A stretch of 64,000 nt of DNA from NCBI RefSeq assembly GCF_001592365.1, contig NZ_BCWU01000001.1, forward strand, positions 558,001 to 622,000, read 5' to 3'. Positions 10,473 through 18,214 of this stretch are shown here, in pieces (position 1 is the first letter of the stretch; each line of letters starts with the position of its first letter). Origin of the DNA: Gordonia hydrophobica NBRC 16057 (GTDB taxonomy: Bacteria; Actinomycetota; Actinomycetes; Mycobacteriales; Mycobacteriaceae). A program made the position numbers and the translations under genes. The notes under the pieces are model-generated. The model was given only the letters and a program-made list of their open reading frames with translations. It did no database searches and was not told the DNA's origin.

Positions 10473-10588
10473 CTACGTTGGTCGAGTGCCGTCTGCGAGC
10501 GAAGCGAGACCGTCGCGAGTTCCGCCGCTACCACGAGGCTTCGCGCTGCGATCGTGCGGTGGCGCCGTCAACGGGGCCAGGGAGGCGT
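10473..10588 (+). repeat. Left-end fragment of the MITE-like repeat
   Basis: The sequence begins ctacgttggtcgagtgc and shares the terminal repeat and the inner segment ending gccgtcaacggggccaggga with the two larger elements. It has no matching right end, so it appears to be a truncated copy. Confidence 0.6.
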
Positions 10589-10693
10589 TGTACGAACCAC
10601 GCTGGGACAGTTCTGACGGAGACCGCCACCGACCCGCCCGCGGTGACGAAAGCAATTCCCAGTGCGGGACACCAGCGGACTCGGCCGTCTCCC

Positions 10694-11028
10694 CTACGGT
10701 GGTCGAGTGCTGCCTGCGAGCGGAGCGAGCAAGCAGCGTATCGAGACTGTCGCGGGATTTGGCTGGTACCGCGAGGCTTGGCGCCGGCGATCGTACGGTG
10801 GCGCCGTCAACGGGGCCAGGGAGGCGCTGACGCACCAGTTTGTGTCGAGCCGCACCACTTTCGGTTCCCGCACTTGGTCGCGACTGAGTGCGGCAAGCGA
10901 AAGTGGTGCGGCTCGACGCGAAGTGGTGCGGCACGAGGCGGAATCGGGTGGGGTACCAGCGTTAGTTGCGGTGATTCTCGATACGCCGCCGGCTCGCTGC
11001 GCTGGCGGGCGGCACTCGATCAGCGTGG
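10694..11028. repeat. MITE-like element A with inverted terminal repeats
   Basis: The left end (46-bp core 10701-10746, ggtcgagtgctgcctgcgag...) and right end (10976-11021) are inverted copies that match at 38 of 46 positions. Weaker pairing extends about 7 bases outward. The interior contains a perfect 20-bp-stem hairpin. No transposase is encoded. It shares most of its length with element B. Confidence 0.65.
10844..10917. repeat. Perfect 20-bp inverted repeat inside element A
   Basis: Arm gtcgagccgcaccactttcg (10844-10863) is exactly complementary to 10898-10917. The 34-base loop has a further short pair, ccgcact/agtgcgg. It could form a cruciform or a stable RNA hairpin. Confidence 0.8.
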
Positions 11029-11087
11029 AAGCGGCACCTCGCTGCCCTCGCGGGCGGCACTCGATCACCGTGGGAGCGGCACCTCGA
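11008..11087 (+). repeat. 45-bp tandem units, first cluster (about 1.8 copies)
   Basis: Units begin ggcggcactcgatca at 11008 and 11053 and overlap the right end of element A. The same unit recurs four times at 11534-11703. Confidence 0.7.
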
Positions 11088-11139
11088 TTGTTGGCCGAAC
11101 TGACGAGGGTCAGTCGAGCGGGTTTCGGCCCTTCTCCTG
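11082..11139 (-). pseudogene. Duplicated 3' end of qcrB
   Basis: These 58 bases match 11775-11832 at about 53 positions. The original segment covers the last 30 bases of qcrB, its stop codon and part of the terminator stem. On the minus strand the copy still reads QEKGRNPLD followed by a stop, against QEKGGNPLD in QcrB. It has no upstream reading frame, so it is a non-functional remnant. Confidence 0.75.
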
Positions 11140-11170
11140 TCGGGGTCAGTATTCGCGCGTCGTCGACTCT

Positions 11171-11554
11171 CCACGTTGGTCGAGTGCTGCCTGCGAGCGG
11201 AGCGAGCACGCAGTGTATCGAGACTGTCGCGGGATTTGGCTGGTACCGCGAGGCTTCGCGCTGGGATCGTGCGGTGATTTCAGGAGGTCTGCGACGGCTC
11301 CGCACGTCGCAGGCGTCTCCGTGGCGAGGGTCAACGGGGCCAGGGAGGCGCTGGCGCACCAGTTCGTGTCGAGCCGCACCACTTTCGGTTCCCGCACTTG
11401 GTCGCGACTGAGTGCGGCAAGCGCAAGTGGTGCGGTTCGACGCGAAGTGGTGCGGCACGATGCTGAATCGGGTGAGTGGGTATCAGCGTTAGTTGCGGTG
11501 ATCTCGATACGCCGCCGGCTCGCTGCGCTCGCGGGCGGCACTCGATCAGCGTGG
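11171..11554. repeat. MITE-like element B with inverted terminal repeats
   Basis: The left core 11178-11223 and right core 11502-11547 match as inverted copies at 38 of 46 positions. The pairing extends to ccacgtt/agcgtgg outside. Compared with element A, B has about 50 extra bases around 11275-11330, where A has gcgccg. Confidence 0.65.
11368..11441. repeat. Second copy of the hairpin repeat, imperfect
   Basis: The left arm 11368-11387 is identical to that at 10844. The right arm 11422-11441 has two changes that are not compensated, so the 20-bp stem has two mismatches. Confidence 0.7.
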
Positions 11555-11703
11555 GAGGGGCAGCTCGCCGCGCTTGCTGGCGGCACTCGATCAGCGTGGA
11601 AGCGGCACCTCGCCGCGCTTGCTGGCGGCACTCGATCAGCGTGGAAGCGGCACCTCGCCGCGCTCGCGGGCGGCACTCGATCAGCGTGGGAGCGGCAGCT
11701 CGG
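11534..11703 (+). repeat. 45-bp tandem repeat, 3.8 copies
   Basis: Units start at 11534, 11579, 11624 and 11669 with ggcggcactcgatcagcgtg. Units two and three are nearly identical. They are contiguous with no spacers, so this is a minisatellite and not a CRISPR array. Confidence 0.85.
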
Positions 11704-11741
11704 TGCGCGGAGATGGGGGAGGGGAGTGAGAGTGCAGACAA

Positions 11742-11783
11742 CGATCGAGGCCGCCTCGCACAAGTGCGAGACGGCCTCGATCG
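11742..11783 (-). terminator. Terminator of the ctaE-qcrCAB operon
   Basis: Nineteen-base arms 11742-11760 and 11765-11783 pair with one mismatch around the loop caag, 20 bases after the qcrB stop. On the minus strand the stem is followed by TTGTCT. Confidence 0.75.
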
Positions 11784-11802
11784 TTGGTCGAACCGACGAG
11801 CG

Positions 11803-13419
11803 TCAGTCGAGCGGGTTTCCGCCCTTCTCCTGAAGCGCCATCAGAGCCTGCTTCTCTTCGAGATGCTGCTCGTGAGCGATCCGCTCGTTCAGCGCCTGCT
11901 CCTCCGGGGAGTCCGGGGTCAGGGTGCCGGTGCCGGGGGCACCTGCAGAGCCGAGCTTGTTCATCCGCTTCGGGAGCGCCGCGCCCTGGTAGGGGAGCGG
12001 GATCGGGTGGCCGTGATCGTCCACCGGGCCGAGCGGCTGGTGGATCTCGACGTACTCGCCGAGCGGCTCGCGACGGATGATGCCGGTCTCGATGCCGTGC
12101 TCCAGGACCGCGCGGTCACTGCGCTGCAGCGAGAGCGCCCAGCGGTAGGTGATGAAGTACACCAGCGGGGGCAGAACCAGCAGGCCGATGCGTCCCATCC
12201 ACGTCGTCGCATTCAGCGAGATGTGGAACTTCAGCGCGATGATGTCGTTCATACAGCTCACCGTGAGGATGATGTAGAACGTCAAGGCCATGGCGCCGAC
12301 AGCGGTGCGAACCGGGGTATCGCGCGGGCGCTGCAGCAGGTTGTGGTGAGCGCGGTCGCCGGTCAGCGCCTTCTCGATCCACGGGTAGGCGAACAGCACT
12401 CCGAACACGACACCGATCACGACGACGACCCAGAAGATCGCGGGGATCGTGTAGTTGCCGAGGTAGATCTCCCACGGAGGCATCAGTCGAGCGAAACCGT
12501 CCGTCCACATCATGTAGATGTCCGGCTGCGAGCCCGCGGAGACCTGTGCGGCGTTGTACGGACCGATGTTCCAGACCGCGTTGATCTGGAAGACACCCGA
12601 CATCAGTGCCAGGAGGCCGGTGATGATCGCGAAGAACGCACCGCCCTTGGCAGCGAAGACCGGGAGGATGCGAACGCCGACGACGTTCTTCTCGGTGCGG
12701 CCGGGGCCGGGGAACTGCGTGTGCTTCTGGTACCAGACCAGAGCCAAGTGAGCACCGATCAGACCCAGGATGATGGCCGGGAAGATCAGGATGTGCAGCA
12801 CGTACAGGCGCGGGATGATGATGTCGCCGGGGAACTCACCGGAGAACAGCGCCCACTGGACCCAGGTGCCGATCACCGGGATGCCGAGGACGATGCCCGA
12901 CATCGCGGCGCGAACACCGGTGCCCGAGAGCAGATCGTCCGGGAGTGAGTAACCGAAGAAGCCCTCGAACATCGCAAGCAGCAGCAGGAAGCAGCCGATG
13001 ACCCAGTTCGCTTCACGCGGGCGACGGAACGCACCGGTGAAGAAGATGCGCATCATGTGAACGATGATCGACGCCGCGAACATCAGTGCTGCCCAGTGGT
13101 GGATCTGGCGGACGAAGAGTCCACCGCGGACCTCGAAGGAGATGTTCAAGGTCGTCTCGTACGCGCGACTCATGGTCACACCGTTGAGCGGCTGGTACGC
13201 GCCGTCGTAGACGACGTGCGCCATCGACGGGTCGAAGAACAAGGTCAGGTAGGTGCCGGACAGCAGCAGAATGATGAAGCTGTACAGCGCGATCTCACCC
13301 AGCAGGAACGACCAGTGGGTGGGGAACACCTTGTTGATCTGTCGACGCATACCTGCGGCGAGGTGGTACCGCGAGTCGACCTCTTCTGCCTGCGTTGCGA
13401 GGCGGTCAGCGATCGTCAT
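11803..13419 (-). CDS. qcrB: Cytochrome bc1 (bcc) complex cytochrome b subunit
   Basis: QcrB is the menaquinol-oxidising cytochrome b of the actinobacterial bcc complex. The 538-residue protein has the two-heme core helices with histidines in [11 protein letters not shown] and [13 protein letters not shown], and [17 protein letters not shown] near the Qo site. The PPWEIY segment (the PEWY position) is followed by the remaining membrane helices. The C-terminal ~110 residues are a polar extension typical of Actinobacteria. The ATG at 13419 overlaps the qcrA stop by 4 bases, so translation is coupled. The position matches Rv2196. Its last codons are duplicated at 11082-11139. Confidence 0.95.
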   Translation of the reverse strand: MTIADRLATQAEEVDSRYHLAAGMRRQINKVFPTHWSFLLGEIALYSFIILLLSGTYLTLFFDPSMAHVVYDGAYQPLNGVTMSRAYETTLNISFEVRGGLFVRQIHHWAALMFAASIIVHMMRIFFTGAFRRPREANWVIGCFLLLLAMFEGFFGYSLPDDLLSGTGVRAAMSGIVLGIPVIGTWVQWALFSGEFPGDIIIPRLYVLHILIFPAIILGLIGAHLALVWYQKHTQFPGPGRTEKNVVGVRILPVFAAKGGAFFAIITGLLALMSGVFQINAVWNIGPYNAAQVSAGSQPDIYMMWTDGFARLMPPWEIYLGNYTIPAIFWVVVVIGVVFGVLFAYPWIEKALTGDRAHHNLLQRPRDTPVRTAVGAMALTFYIILTVSCMNDIIALKFHISLNATTWMGRIGLLVLPPLVYFITYRWALSLQRSDRAVLEHGIETGIIRREPLGEYVEIHQPLGPVDDHGHPIPLPYQGAALPKRMNKLGSAGAPGTGTLTPDSPEEQALNERIAHEQHLEEKQALMALQEKGGNPLD

Positions 13420-14582
13420 GACTTACGCTCCCAGAATGCCGGACCGACGGGCTCGAGGAAGTTGCCACCGTTCTCAGCGGGGTTGGCAACCATGTAGCCC
13501 TGGTTGTTGACGGTGATGGGCAGCTGAGCCAGAGCACGCGCGGCCGGCCCGAAGACCGCCTTGCCGTACTCGAGGGCGTCGAACTGCGACTGGTGGCACG
13601 GGCAGAGAATGCGGTTGGTCTGCTGCTCGTACAGCGAGGTGGGGCAGCCGAGGTGACTGCACACCTTGGTGTAGGCGTAGTAGTCGCCGTAGTTGAAGCT
13701 CTCCTGACCGCGACGCTTGACGACGCGGTCGCCGTCCTCCGGGCGGAGGCGGATGAGCATCACCGGGTTGCTGACCTCGCGGAGGCCTGCGAGCAACTTG
13801 TGCCGTGACTCCTCGTTCTCGCCGTAGCCATCAGAGACGCGCCAGGGGAAGACGGTCTCCATGCCGCCCGCGTCCAGATCTTCCGGACGAACCAGGGTCA
13901 CCTGGTACGGGTTGCCGGTGTCGCGACGCAGGAAGACGGTCTCGCCCTTGACTGCGTTGCGGCTGGGAGCCCAACCGCTGCCCCAGAGCGGCGAGTCGTC
14001 GCCTTCGGCCCACGGGTTCTTGATGAAACCGCCGAGGGCAGCGACGCCGCCTGCGATCGAGAGTGCACCGAGACCGAACACGGCCGAACCGATGATCATC
14101 TTCCGGCGGGGGAGGGTGGAGGTCGTCAGCGTGTCGTCGAGCTCAGCGACGATCGTCTGCTTGTCGACCTCGCTGGAACCGCCGTCGTGGCGATCCTGAA
14201 CCGAGATCTCAGCCGGGATGAAGCGCTTGGTCAGCTGAACGACGCCGAAACCGAAGGAGAGGATCGACAGACCGAACGTGACACCCAACAGCGGGGTGTA
14301 GAACGTGTACGCCCAGTACCCGTCCTCGTCTGGCATCTTGAACTGCCAGTCGTTCCAGATGAACAGGATGAAAGCAGCAATGGCGAAGACGCCGGAGAGC
14401 ACGAACCAGATCGCGACAGCGAACTCGGCGCGCTTCTCCGCCTTGGTGCCCGGCTCGGGGAAACGCTCGGCGCGGTGGATGATCTCCACTCCGTCGAGAT
14501 TGGTTCCGAGACGGACCTTCTCCTCGCGAGACATTGCGGCGAGTGCGTCGTCGGACGGGACGTCCTTACTCGTGTCGCTCAA
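13416..14582 (-). CDS. qcrA: Rieske iron-sulfur subunit of the bcc complex
   Basis: QcrA carries the 2Fe-2S cluster that passes electrons from menaquinol to cytochrome cc. Ligands are C308 and H310 (CSHLGC) and C327 and H330 (CPCHQSQF); C313 and C329 form the usual disulfide. The three N-terminal membrane helices (about 80-200) are the actinobacterial pattern, unlike the single helix of mitochondrial Rieske. I chose TTG 14582 because it overlaps the qcrC stop as TTGA, the same 4-base overlap used elsewhere here. An ATG at 14639 inside qcrC and an ATG at 14534 are alternatives. Length is 388 residues. Confidence 0.93.
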   Translation of the reverse strand: MSDTSKDVPSDDALAAMSREEKVRLGTNLDGVEIIHRAERFPEPGTKAEKRAEFAVAIWFVLSGVFAIAAFILFIWNDWQFKMPDEDGYWAYTFYTPLLGVTFGLSILSFGFGVVQLTKRFIPAEISVQDRHDGGSSEVDKQTIVAELDDTLTTSTLPRRKMIIGSAVFGLGALSIAGGVAALGGFIKNPWAEGDDSPLWGSGWAPSRNAVKGETVFLRRDTGNPYQVTLVRPEDLDAGGMETVFPWRVSDGYGENEESRHKLLAGLREVSNPVMLIRLRPEDGDRVVKRRGQESFNYGDYYAYTKVCSHLGCPTSLYEQQTNRILCPCHQSQFDALEYGKAVFGPAARALAQLPITVNNQGYMVANPAENGGNFLEPVGPAFWERKS

Positions 14583-15481
14583 TTTCGTGATCCAATCCAC
14601 ATCGCGCCGGCGACCAGTGCCGAAACGCCGACGATCCACATCACGACGCCCTCGGACGCCGGGCCGAAGCCGCCGAGTCCGAATCCGCCGCTGGGGTTGG
14701 CGCTGTCGACGTACCGGATGTAGCCGATGATGTTCTTCTTCTCGTCGACCGAGAGCTGTCGGTTCGAGAACTTGGGCATGTTCTGCGGGCCGGTCAACAT
14801 CGCGGTGTACAGCTGCTGCGGGTTGACGTCGGTCAGCGGGGGAGCGAACTTACCGCCCGACAGGGCGCCGCCACGACCGGTGAAGTTGTGGCACGAGGCG
14901 CAGTTGAGTCGGAACAGCTCCGAACCGCGACCGATGTCGTCGCCGCGCAGCGACTCCATGGCGAGAACGGGGAAGCCGTCCTCGTACTTGATGGAGCCGT
15001 CTTCGTTCTTCTCGTACATGACCGACGGGCCGCCACCCATCGCCTGGATGTACGCGCCGAGCTGATCGATCTGTGCCTCGGTGAACTTGCTGGGCTTGCG
15101 CTGAATCTGAGCCTCATTGCGGATGGCGGGCATGCGGCCGCTGGAGACCTGGAAGTACACGGCTGCGTCGCCGACGCCGATGAGCGACGGACCGCGGTCG
15201 TTCACGCCTTCGAGGTTGGCGCCGTGGCAGGTGATGCATGAGGTCTCATACAGCTGCTTGCCGGGCGCGACCGAGGCGATCGCGTTGTCGTCGGCGGTGG
15301 CAATCTGCGCATTCGGCGACACCAGAGCGGCGATCAAGCCCGCGGCGATCAAGCCGAGGAGCAAGAAGATCGTGCCGCTCGCGCGACGACGCAGCTTACG
15401 ACGGCGCTTGGCGCGTGCACCTACGTTCTTGTCGTCGGACGGGTCTCGGCCTTCCGGCGAACTCGGTGGAGATGATCTCAT
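14579..15481 (-). CDS. qcrC: Diheme cytochrome c subunit of the bcc complex
   Basis: QcrC (cytochrome cc) links the bcc complex directly to aa3 oxidase, so no soluble cytochrome c is needed. The 300-residue protein has a basic N-terminus, a membrane segment at about 37-53, two heme c motifs CITCH (82-86) and CASCH (194-198), and a C-terminal anchor at about 276-296. The start is ATG 15481. The gene lies 75 bases after ctaE and overlaps the chosen qcrA start. The position matches Rv2194. Confidence 0.95.
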   Translation of the reverse strand: MRSSPPSSPEGRDPSDDKNVGARAKRRRKLRRRASGTIFLLLGLIAAGLIAALVSPNAQIATADDNAIASVAPGKQLYETSCITCHGANLEGVNDRGPSLIGVGDAAVYFQVSSGRMPAIRNEAQIQRKPSKFTEAQIDQLGAYIQAMGGGPSVMYEKNEDGSIKYEDGFPVLAMESLRGDDIGRGSELFRLNCASCHNFTGRGGALSGGKFAPPLTDVNPQQLYTAMLTGPQNMPKFSNRQLSVDEKKNIIGYIRYVDSANPSGGFGLGGFGPASEGVVMWIVGVSALVAGAMWIGSRN

Positions 15482-15556
15482 CTGTGACTCTCTACTAAGC
15501 GGTTTGGACTGAATGTATGCGAACCGTGCCGCTGCGCGACCGGTTTCCGGCCGTGG

Positions 15557-16168
15557 TTACCGAATGAAGTAAATGACGACGAAGAGTGCGATCCACACGA
15601 TGTCGACGAAGTGCCAGTAGTACGACACGACGATGGCCGCGGTGGCCTGCGCCGGAGTGAACTTCGACAACCGGGTGCGGACCAGCAGGAAGACGAAGGC
15701 CACGAGGCCGCCGATCACGTGCATGCCGTGGAAGCCGGTCGCCATGTAGAACACCGAGCCGTACGCACTCGAGGCGAGCGTGGTGCCTTCATTGACCATC
15801 GAGAAGTACTCGAAGGCCTGGCCGCAGACGAAGAAGGTACCCATGACGAGCGTGATGGTGTACCACCGGCGCAGTCCGAACACGTCGCCGCGCTCGGCGG
15901 CGAAGACACCGGCCTGGCAGGTGAACGAGCTGAGAATCAGCACCGTCGTCACCGGCACGGCCAGCCACAGGTTGAGGTGCGTCGGCGGCTGAGGCCAGCC
16001 GACCGAGGCATTGGCCCGCGCGACGAAGTACATCGCGAACAGGCCGGCGAAGAACATCAATTCGCTCGACAGCCACACGATGGTGCCGACGCTGACCATG
16101 TTCGGACGGTTCAGCGAGTGCACGCGTGAGGTGATGGCGGTTTCTGAGTTACCCACAGCGCTAGTCAC
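15557..16168 (-). CDS. ctaE: Cytochrome c oxidase subunit III
   Basis: Subunit III is the membrane subunit that supports the aa3 oxidase core. The 203-residue protein has five membrane helices and the family segments [20 protein letters not shown] and [19 protein letters not shown]. The start is GTG 16168; no strong Shine-Dalgarno sequence precedes it, and GTG 16156 is an alternative. It heads the leftward operon ctaE-qcrC-qcrA-qcrB, so one transcript supplies oxidase subunit III and the whole bcc complex. The position matches Rv2193. Confidence 0.95.
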   Translation of the reverse strand: MTSAVGNSETAITSRVHSLNRPNMVSVGTIVWLSSELMFFAGLFAMYFVARANASVGWPQPPTHLNLWLAVPVTTVLILSSFTCQAGVFAAERGDVFGLRRWYTITLVMGTFFVCGQAFEYFSMVNEGTTLASSAYGSVFYMATGFHGMHVIGGLVAFVFLLVRTRLSKFTPAQATAAIVVSYYWHFVDIVWIALFVVIYFIR

Positions 16169-16338
16169 AAGAGAAGTATGACGGTTCGTAGTAACCCTTG
16201 ACCACCCGGGTCGGAAAATTGGTGGAACGGGTCCGCTTTCCGCAGGTGGCGACGCCGTGCTGTCAGGCTACCGGCGTGTCCTGAGAAGAGAATGAGGGCT
16301 ACGGTGAGCGTGATGACGAGGGCACGGGAGGCGACGCA

Positions 16339-16776
16339 GTGGTGACGTGGAAGTTGCCGTGGCGCAACAGTTCGGCGAAGACCGTCCCGCTCGCGGTCGG
16401 TGATCCGACCCTGACGGTGGTGGTCTCGGGGAGTGACGAGTCGGTCGCCAGTTCGGTGGCACTCGGCGAGGCCGGGTTCGACGGGGCGGAGCCGGTGGTG
16501 GTGCGGCATCTGCTCGCGGTGCCTGTCGATCAGCGCGAGGCGGTCAGCGGTCGGTGTGTCGTGGAGGGGTACGAGGTCGATGCGGCGGTGCGTGCCGAGA
16601 GCGACGATGCTGGGACGGTGATCGTGGCGATGGCGCAGGTGATGACGGTGGACGCGGTGACTCTCTCGCGCGCGCGTGCGCGTATGGCCAGCATCGTCTC
16701 GCGCGTCGGCGGACGCGTGGTCGGTTGGGCGCTGTTGCGCCCAGCAGATACTCCGGTGACGGGCGCGACGGACTGA
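16339..16776 (+). CDS. Conserved-looking protein of unknown function, 145 residues
   Basis: I do not recognise this protein. It starts at GTG 16339, 7 bases after GGGAGG, with a short basic start (WKLPWRNSSAK). A mixed alpha/beta body follows with TLTVVVSGSDESVASSVALG and, near the end, TVIVAMAQVMTVDAVTLSRA then RMASIVSRVGGRVVGWALL. That last part recalls the 'small steps, then GGxxxGW' ending of RraB-like domains, but the likeness is weak. It has no signal peptide or membrane segment. It stops 16 bases before trpD, although trpD appears to have its own promoter. I recall no counterpart in M. tuberculosis between ctaE and trpD. Confidence 0.7.
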   Translation: MVTWKLPWRNSSAKTVPLAVGDPTLTVVVSGSDESVASSVALGEAGFDGAEPVVVRHLLAVPVDQREAVSGRCVVEGYEVDAAVRAESDDAGTVIVAMAQVMTVDAVTLSRARARMASIVSRVGGRVVGWALLRPADTPVTGATD

Positions 16777-16779
16777 CGA

Positions 16780-16792
16780 TACTGTTGGTCGC
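16780..16792 (+). promoter_or_regulatory. Likely -10 box of a leaderless trpD transcript
   Basis: TACTGT at 16780-16785 ends 7 bases before the GTG at 16793, and the trpD start has no Shine-Dalgarno sequence. Confidence 0.5.
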
Positions 16793-17881
16793 GTGAGTGG
16801 ACAGGACGCAACCGGAGCCGATAACGCCTACACCTGGCCGTATGTGCTGGGCAAAGTGACCGATCGAATCGATCTCACGGTCGACGAGGCCGCGTGGGCG
16901 ATGCGCGAGATCATGTCGGACGCAGCAACCGGGGCTCAGATCGCGGCTTTCGGCGTCGGCGTCAAGATGAAGGGCCCGTCGCCGTCGGAGCTCCGCGGGT
17001 TGTCTGAGGCGATGCTCGCATTGGCGAATCGACTGACGGTGGCGGGTGACGCGATCGACATCGTCGGCACGGGCGGTGACCGTTCGCACACCGTCAACAT
17101 CTCGACGATGACCTCCGTCGTCGTCGCTGCCGCGGGCATCCCGGTCGTCAAACACGGCAACCGCGCGGCGTCGTCGAAGAGCGGCGGCGCCGACGTCCTG
17201 GAGGCCTTGGGCGTGGCCATCACCCTGAACCCGCAGTCGGTGGAGGCATCGGTCGCGGAGACCGGGATCGGCTTCTGCTTTGCGCCGGTCTTTCATCCCG
17301 CGTTTCGATTCACCGGACCGCCGCGCAGCCAGATCGGCATCCCGACGGTCTTCAACGTGCTCGGCCCGTTGACGAATCCGGCGGGTCCCGAGGCCGGTCT
17401 CATCGGCTGTGCCTTCAGCGATCTGGCCCCGGTACTGGCGGAGGCGTTCGCCGAGCGCGGCAACCGGGTCCTACTGGTGCGCGGTGACGACGGCCTCGAC
17501 GAACTGACGACGACCACCACCTCCAGCGTGTGGCAGGTCGTCGACGGGGAGGTCGGCCGGTTGATCGTGGATCCGCAGACACTGGGGATCAGCGTGGTGG
17601 AGTTGTCGGCGCTGCAAGGCGGCGACGCGTCGGTGAATGCAAAGATCGCGCGGGAACTCTTCGCCGGGCAGACCGGGCCGGTCCGCGACGCCGTCAGTCT
17701 GAATGCCGCGGCGGCCCTGGTGGCTCATGAGCAGACGTCGCTCTTCACCCAGGAACAGTTCGATTCCGCCCTGCGCGCGGCCCTCGTCCGGGTCGGCGAG
17801 GTCATCGACTCCGGAGCCGCGGAGCGACTCCTCGAGCGCTGGGCGGCCGTCACGAATCGACTCGCCGCAGCACAGGGCTGA
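16793..17881 (+). CDS. trpD: Anthranilate phosphoribosyltransferase
   Basis: TrpD transfers phosphoribose from PRPP to anthranilate, the second step of tryptophan synthesis. The 362-residue protein has all signature motifs: GTGGD (92-96), NIST (102-105) and KHGNRAASSKSGGADVLE (120-137). GTG 16793 is supported by the upstream -10 box. The gene stands alone, away from a trp operon, exactly as in M. tuberculosis (Rv2192c). It is convergent with the small Lrp-type gene 33 bases downstream. Confidence 0.96.
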   Translation: MSGQDATGADNAYTWPYVLGKVTDRIDLTVDEAAWAMREIMSDAATGAQIAAFGVGVKMKGPSPSELRGLSEAMLALANRLTVAGDAIDIVGTGGDRSHTVNISTMTSVVVAAAGIPVVKHGNRAASSKSGGADVLEALGVAITLNPQSVEASVAETGIGFCFAPVFHPAFRFTGPPRSQIGIPTVFNVLGPLTNPAGPEAGLIGCAFSDLAPVLAEAFAERGNRVLLVRGDDGLDELTTTTTSSVWQVVDGEVGRLIVDPQTLGISVVELSALQGGDASVNAKIARELFAGQTGPVRDAVSLNAAAALVAHEQTSLFTQEQFDSALRAALVRVGEVIDSGAAERLLERWAAVTNRLAAAQG

Positions 17882-17914
17882 CAGTCGCCCTTCGGCGCCT
17901 GCGGCCGAGCGCCG

Positions 17915-18193
17915 TCACTCCTCGCCGATGGAGAACCCGCCCTCGACCTCGGAACTGGCGTAGCTGCGGAAGGCGATGTGCGTGGCACTGGTCCGCACCC
18001 CCGGAATCCGATTGATCGCGCCGGTGACCACCGTCGCGATCTCCTCGTGATTCCGGACCCGGACCTTGGCGATCAGATCGACGTCGCCCGCACACGAATA
18101 GACCTCGGTGACGCCGGGGATGTCCGCCACGGCCTGTGCGGTCTCGGGGATCTGGTTGATGTCGGCTCCGATGAGGACGATGGCGGTGATCAT
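17915..18193 (-). CDS. Lrp/AsnC ligand-binding (RAM) domain protein without a DNA-binding domain
   Basis: This 92-residue protein is a stand-alone RAM domain: MITAIVLIGADINQIPETAQ opens the first beta-alpha unit and GVTEVYSCAGDVDLIAKVRV the second. The helix-turn-helix of full Lrp/AsnC regulators is absent, so it may sense an amino acid and act on a partner protein. It lies between trpD and the exonuclease gene, 21 bases downstream of the latter, so it could share its transcript. Such small proteins are common in Mycobacteriales. Confidence 0.85.
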   Translation of the reverse strand: MITAIVLIGADINQIPETAQAVADIPGVTEVYSCAGDVDLIAKVRVRNHEEIATVVTGAINRIPGVRTSATHIAFRSYASSEVEGGFSIGEE

Positions 18194-18214
18194 GCTCTAA
18201 CAGTAGGGCACGCA

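Larger units (their letters stand above)
10444..11741. other. Repeat-rich non-coding region between the respiratory operons
   Basis: About 1.3 kb between ctaF and qcrB hold no gene I can support. In mycobacteria mmpS3 and Rv2197c sit here. The content is nearly all repeats: one partial and two complete MITE-like elements, 45-bp tandem units, two hairpin repeats and a copy of the qcrB 3' end. Long open frames exist only because the 45-bp unit is a multiple of three. Confidence 0.75.

Noticed and set aside
11534..11703. Possible CRISPR array
   Set aside because: The 45-bp units are directly contiguous with no unique spacers, and no cas gene is nearby.
10442..11833. A 463-codon open frame through the repeat region
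   Set aside because: It is kept open by 45-bp units (a multiple of three), has repetitive low-complexity translation, crosses a terminator and runs into the qcrB end on the wrong strand.
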